Below the pieces are notes generated by a model, which searched no databases, was not told where the DNA came from, and saw only the letters and a program-made list of their open reading frames with translations. Source: an uncultured Lachnospiraceae bacterium (GTDB lineage Bacteria; Bacillota; Clostridia; Lachnospirales; Lachnospiraceae). Taken from it: a stretch of DNA of 43,020 nucleotides. The DNA lies in assembly GCA_910584585.1 (NCBI GenBank), contig CAJUBP010000042.1, forward strand, positions 1 to 43,020, given 5' to 3'. The position numbers were made by a program, and so were the translations under genes. Within the stretch, counting starts at the first letter, position 1, and each line of letters opens with the position of its first letter. This document shows, in pieces, positions 40,158-43,020 of the stretch.

Positions 40158-41621
40158 TTAGGCTAAATCTTCTCCATTTGTACGGATGCACTTCTGATAC
40201 CATGCAAAAGAATCTTTTTTCCTGCGCTGCCCTGTACCGCAGCCTCTGTCATCAAGATCCACATATATCACGCCGTATCTCTTTGACATTTCCATTGGAC
40301 CACAAGAAACAATATCAATGATCCCCCATGCGGTATACCCTAAGACATCAACGCCATCGATACAGGCCTCCTTTAACTGTTCTATATGAGCCTTCATATA
40401 TTCTATCCGATATGGATCATGAACCTGCCCATCCTCAGAAACAGAGTCATAAGCTCCGAGCCCGTTTTCGGCAACAAACACTGGTATATGATACCTGTCA
40501 TACATCTGATTCAAAGAAATACGCAGCCCTATGGGGTCAATTTGCCATCCCCAGTCACTGGACTTAAGATATGGGTTTTTATTACCGGTAACCAAATTCC
40601 CACTTGTCTTTTCCCAATCTTGGTCTACCGTGGACACAAGTGACATGTAATAGCTGAATGATACAAAATCTACCGTATTTTCGGCAAGGATCTTATCATC
40701 CCCTGGCTCTTTTTTGATGCTGATGCCGCATTGTTCAAAATAGCGATCCATATATTCTGGATAATACCCTCTTACCATAACATCAGTATAAAAAAAGTTT
40801 GAATATTGATCATCATGAATCATCTGCATGACATCCTCAGGGTTACATGTTGCCGGATATGTGGTAAATCTTGCAATCATTCCTCCTACCATGGCATTGG
40901 GAATAATTTCATGCGCCTTTTTTACCGTAAGCGCATTTGCAATAAACTGATGATGCAGGCACTGGAAAACTGCATTGTCAAAATCCTCCTCCTCATCCGG
41001 GACCAGGCAAACACCGTTATATGGATTGAAACGGCCTGCATTAAATTCGTTGAAAGGAAGCCAAAAATCCACAAGCGTTCCTAGGCGCCGAAACAGAACT
41101 TCTACATACTTCACATAAAAATCAATTGTTTTTCTGGACTTCCACCCACCATACTTAAGCACCAAATTAACTGGTATGTTATAGTGAAGGATTGTTGCAA
41201 AAACTTTCATTCCCCGTTTATGGCATTCCGTAAATAAATCAATATAAAACTGAATGCCTTCCTCATTCGGCTCTTCATCATCTCCATTGGGAAATATCCT
41301 TGCCCAATTGATGGAAGTACGGAACACCCGAAGCCCAAGTTCTTCCATCAAAGCCAAATCTTCCTTGTATGTATGGTAAAAGTCAATGCCCCAGCGAAAT
41401 GGATAGTGCTCATGATCCTTATCATTCAAGGCTTTTTGGAACTTTTCATGATTGATCCTTTTATTCTTTTTGTCTGCCCTCTCCTCTTTCGTCCATGCGG
41501 CGTCAAAGTACCTAAGATCTTGTGTATCCATTCCTTTCCCGCCCTGATCAAATGCTCCATCTGCTTGTGATGCGGCAATCGCCCCGCCAAATAAAAAATT
41601 ATCAGGAAATCCTTTTCTCAT
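40158..41621 (-). CDS. GH1 glycosidase, 6-phospho-beta-glucosidase type
   Basis: A 487-aa cytoplasmic (beta/alpha)8 hydrolase. The general acid/base Glu192 lies in LPFNEFN, where the usual NEP or NEI reads NEF; the nucleophile Glu385 lies in VFVAENGLGAYD. Ser439 in DIVSCG with Lys447 and Tyr449 in SKRYG matches the Ser/Lys/Tyr phosphate-binding set of 6-phospho-beta-glycosidases. GWQIDPIGLR also fits that group. Plain beta-glucosidase activity cannot be excluded. No PTS component is nearby; a BglK-like ROK kinase is. AGGAGG precedes the ATG and a promoter lies in the 95-bp gap upstream. Confidence 0.92.
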   Translation of the reverse strand: MRKGFPDNFLFGGAIAASQADGAFDQGGKGMDTQDLRYFDAAWTKEERADKKNKRINHEKFQKALNDKDHEHYPFRWGIDFYHTYKEDLALMEELGLRVFRTSINWARIFPNGDDEEPNEEGIQFYIDLFTECHKRGMKVFATILHYNIPVNLVLKYGGWKSRKTIDFYVKYVEVLFRRLGTLVDFWLPFNEFNAGRFNPYNGVCLVPDEEEDFDNAVFQCLHHQFIANALTVKKAHEIIPNAMVGGMIARFTTYPATCNPEDVMQMIHDDQYSNFFYTDVMVRGYYPEYMDRYFEQCGISIKKEPGDDKILAENTVDFVSFSYYMSLVSTVDQDWEKTSGNLVTGNKNPYLKSSDWGWQIDPIGLRISLNQMYDRYHIPVFVAENGLGAYDSVSEDGQVHDPYRIEYMKAHIEQLKEACIDGVDVLGYTAWGIIDIVSCGPMEMSKRYGVIYVDLDDRGCGTGQRRKKDSFAWYQKCIRTNGEDLA

Positions 41622-41656
41622 ATTATTCCTCCTTTTGTTTGTTCGTTTATACCACT

Positions 41657-41685
41657 ATTTTAACTGCGGAACCCTAAACCCGCAA
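41657..41685 (-). promoter_or_regulatory. Promoter of the GH1-MFS-GNAT-ROK operon
   Basis: Minus-strand TTGCGG (41680-41685) and TAAAAT (41657-41662) are 17 bp apart. A small hairpin (GCGG/CCGC) overlaps the spacer. Confidence 0.5.
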
Positions 41686-41716
41686 TTACCTGATACAATC
41701 CAAATACTTACCAAAC

Positions 41717-43003
41717 TTAATATTTATCTTCTAAATCTTCACACCATTCAAAATGATACTTGCCGCTCTGCAATTTTATATAAATTCCCTTAATATGCAA
41801 TTGCGCTTTTGCATTTGCAGGAACTGTGCATGTGTAAACCACATGTTTACCCTCTTTTGTCCAACTACTTTCAATCCTGCCGTAAGGCGTATCAATTCCG
41901 CCTGATGCATAATCAAAACCATATGTCCGGGGCTCAAGATAAAAATGGCCATATCCAGGGCGTCTCTCATCCCTTCGAATCCCAAGAACACTTTCATAGC
42001 ACCAGCTTAATACACTGCCTAACGAATAATGATTGAAACTGTTCATAGCATTATTGCGTCCAAAACCCTCTTCTGCTGTATAACTGTCCCATCTTTCCCA
42101 AATCGTGGTCGCTCCCTGGGTTACAGGATACAGCCAACCTGGACAAGAGGTCTGTAGCATCAAGCGAACTGCAACATCATGCCTCCCGTGTTCTGTAAGC
42201 ACCCGGTTCAATGCACCGGTTCCAAAAAATCCGGTGCGGACAGTGTAGCCCGCTTCTTCTATTTTCCGCACCAGATGGCTGCATGCACGTTCCTTTTGAA
42301 TTCCCTCAAACATTCCGCAATCAAGCCCAATTACATAACTTCCCTGCGTATCACATATGGTTCCATCCAAACATTTTGTTACCCCAGAATCTGAATCAAT
42401 AAATGTATCATTCCAATATTGAATTGTCCGCTTCTCAATTTCTTCATACTTCTCTTGCATCTCATGCTTACCTAAGATTTCAGAAAAACGCCGCATATAC
42501 GAAGCGTCTCTTCCAAAAAAAGCATTCCACACAAGATACTTATCCGTTTCGTCAGGCGCCAGCCAATCTCCCAAAAATCCCTGATACTGTTCTCCCGGCA
42601 GACCTTCATATGCCATGGTATCCATCCATTGATCCATAACGCCAAAATTCTCTTTCAATATCTCAATTTCACCATATTGCTGATACAATTCCCATGACAA
42701 CAAAATAAGAGCGCTCTCATATGTGATACCGCCGAATCCGCCGCCTACCGGAGCAATATTCGGCAAATGCCCGTCTTTCCTCTGCAAATCCCGAATCGCC
42801 TGCATATTCCGCAGCAGAAAATTCCTGATATTTGCCTGGTAGGAGGCCGTTCTGGCAAACACGTGGGTATCTCCTGTCCATCCCATTCGCTCATTACGCT
42901 GAGGACAATCCGTAGGAATGCTGAGATAATTGCAGAGCATACTGTATCTTACATTAGAAACAAATTTATTACTTTGGCGGTTAAAACTTGATGTTCTATC
43001 TAT
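41717..43003 (-). pseudogene. GH78 alpha-L-rhamnosidase, 5'-truncated
   Basis: From ATG 42940 a 407-aa frame covers the catalytic (alpha/alpha)6 barrel and part of the C-terminal beta domain of a GH78 rhamnosidase. It contains IPTDCPQRNERMGWTGD, FLGDWLAPDETDKYLVWNAF, GATTIWERWDSY and NSFNHYSLGSVLSW. Family-like sequence continues upstream without a start codon (SSFNRQSNKFVSNVRYSMLC) to tandem stops TAA TGA ending the frame at 43004. Complete GH78 proteins are roughly twice as long, with N-terminal carbohydrate-binding domains, so this is truncated or broken by stops or a frameshift; the missing part may lie beyond the window. No ribosome site precedes ATG 42940. In PQRNER, Asn occupies a position that is usually acidic. 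It lies upstream of the GH1 operon and may once have supplied deglycosylation of rhamnosyl-glucosides. Confidence 0.8.
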
Positions 43004-43020
43004 TCATTAGCATGGTTTTC

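Overview
This window reads like a low-to-moderate GC Gram-positive gut anaerobe, most likely a Lachnospiraceae member in the wider Blautia/Ruminococcus/Mediterraneibacter neighbourhood. The grounds are strong AGGAGG-type ribosome sites, GH112 and GH65 phosphorylases, FCD/GntR, LacI and AraC sugar regulators, and binding-protein ABC transporters without their own ATPase. The family assignment is an inference from gene content; no rRNA or tRNA gene is present to confirm it. Nearly all genes lie on the minus strand; the plus-strand ones are tyrS and two AraC-type regulators.

Layout. (1) 0.4-7.1 kb: zinc-ribbon protein, Ca2+/Na+ antiporter, a PhoR/PhoB-like two-component pair and a Na+/phosphate cotransporter preceded by a four-repeat Pho-box-like array, then an AI-2E-family permease. 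(2) 7.2-8.4 kb: tyrS on a consensus promoter. (3) 8.6-8.96 kb: what looks like a decayed type III toxin-antitoxin locus: promoter, three exact 42-nt repeats, intrinsic terminator, and the first ~33 codons of a toxin-like gene cut off at the 3' end of an HD-GYP regulator. (4) 9-20.7 kb: HD-GYP regulator, GH112 phosphorylase with divergent AraC regulator, zinc-type macrodomain protein, pRiA4b-ORF3-like protein, orphan trpB, PocR/MCP sensor, cytidylate-kinase-like protein, an unrecognised 42-aa peptide gene with its own ribosome site and terminator, and a second AraC regulator. (5) 20.8-24.7 kb: a 2-keto-3-deoxygluconate module (two PfkB kinases flanking a KDPG aldolase) with an FCD-type GntR regulator and three matching palindromic operators. 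(6) 24.7-26 kb: a 1.2-kb gene-free island of nested repeats, including a 163-bp MITE-like palindrome whose uninterrupted target sequence is present twice nearby. (7) 26-36 kb: an alpha-glucoside phosphorolysis locus (GH13, beta-phosphoglucomutase, MalFG-type permeases, binding lipoprotein, GH65, RDD protein) with a LacI regulator and three AAACGTTT-type operators. (8) 36-43 kb: a visibly more A+T-rich segment with an esterase, a ROK kinase, a GNAT, an MFS importer, a GH1 enzyme with 6-phospho-glycosidase residues, and a 5'-truncated GH78 rhamnosidase.

How it fits together. Three catabolic modules (galacto-N-biose-type or galactosyl-rhamnose phosphorolysis; ketodeoxygluconate; alpha-glucosides) each have a local regulator. 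The right-hand module suggests PTS-independent beta-glucoside use: MFS import, phosphorylation by a BglK-like ROK kinase, hydrolysis by a phospho-GH1. A recurring structural theme is that the last codons of several genes (response regulator, GH112, eda, binding protein) are duplicated in tandem at or beyond the stop codon, and several stop codons are followed by a TAAGGAAYTG motif that also forms the ends of the MITE.
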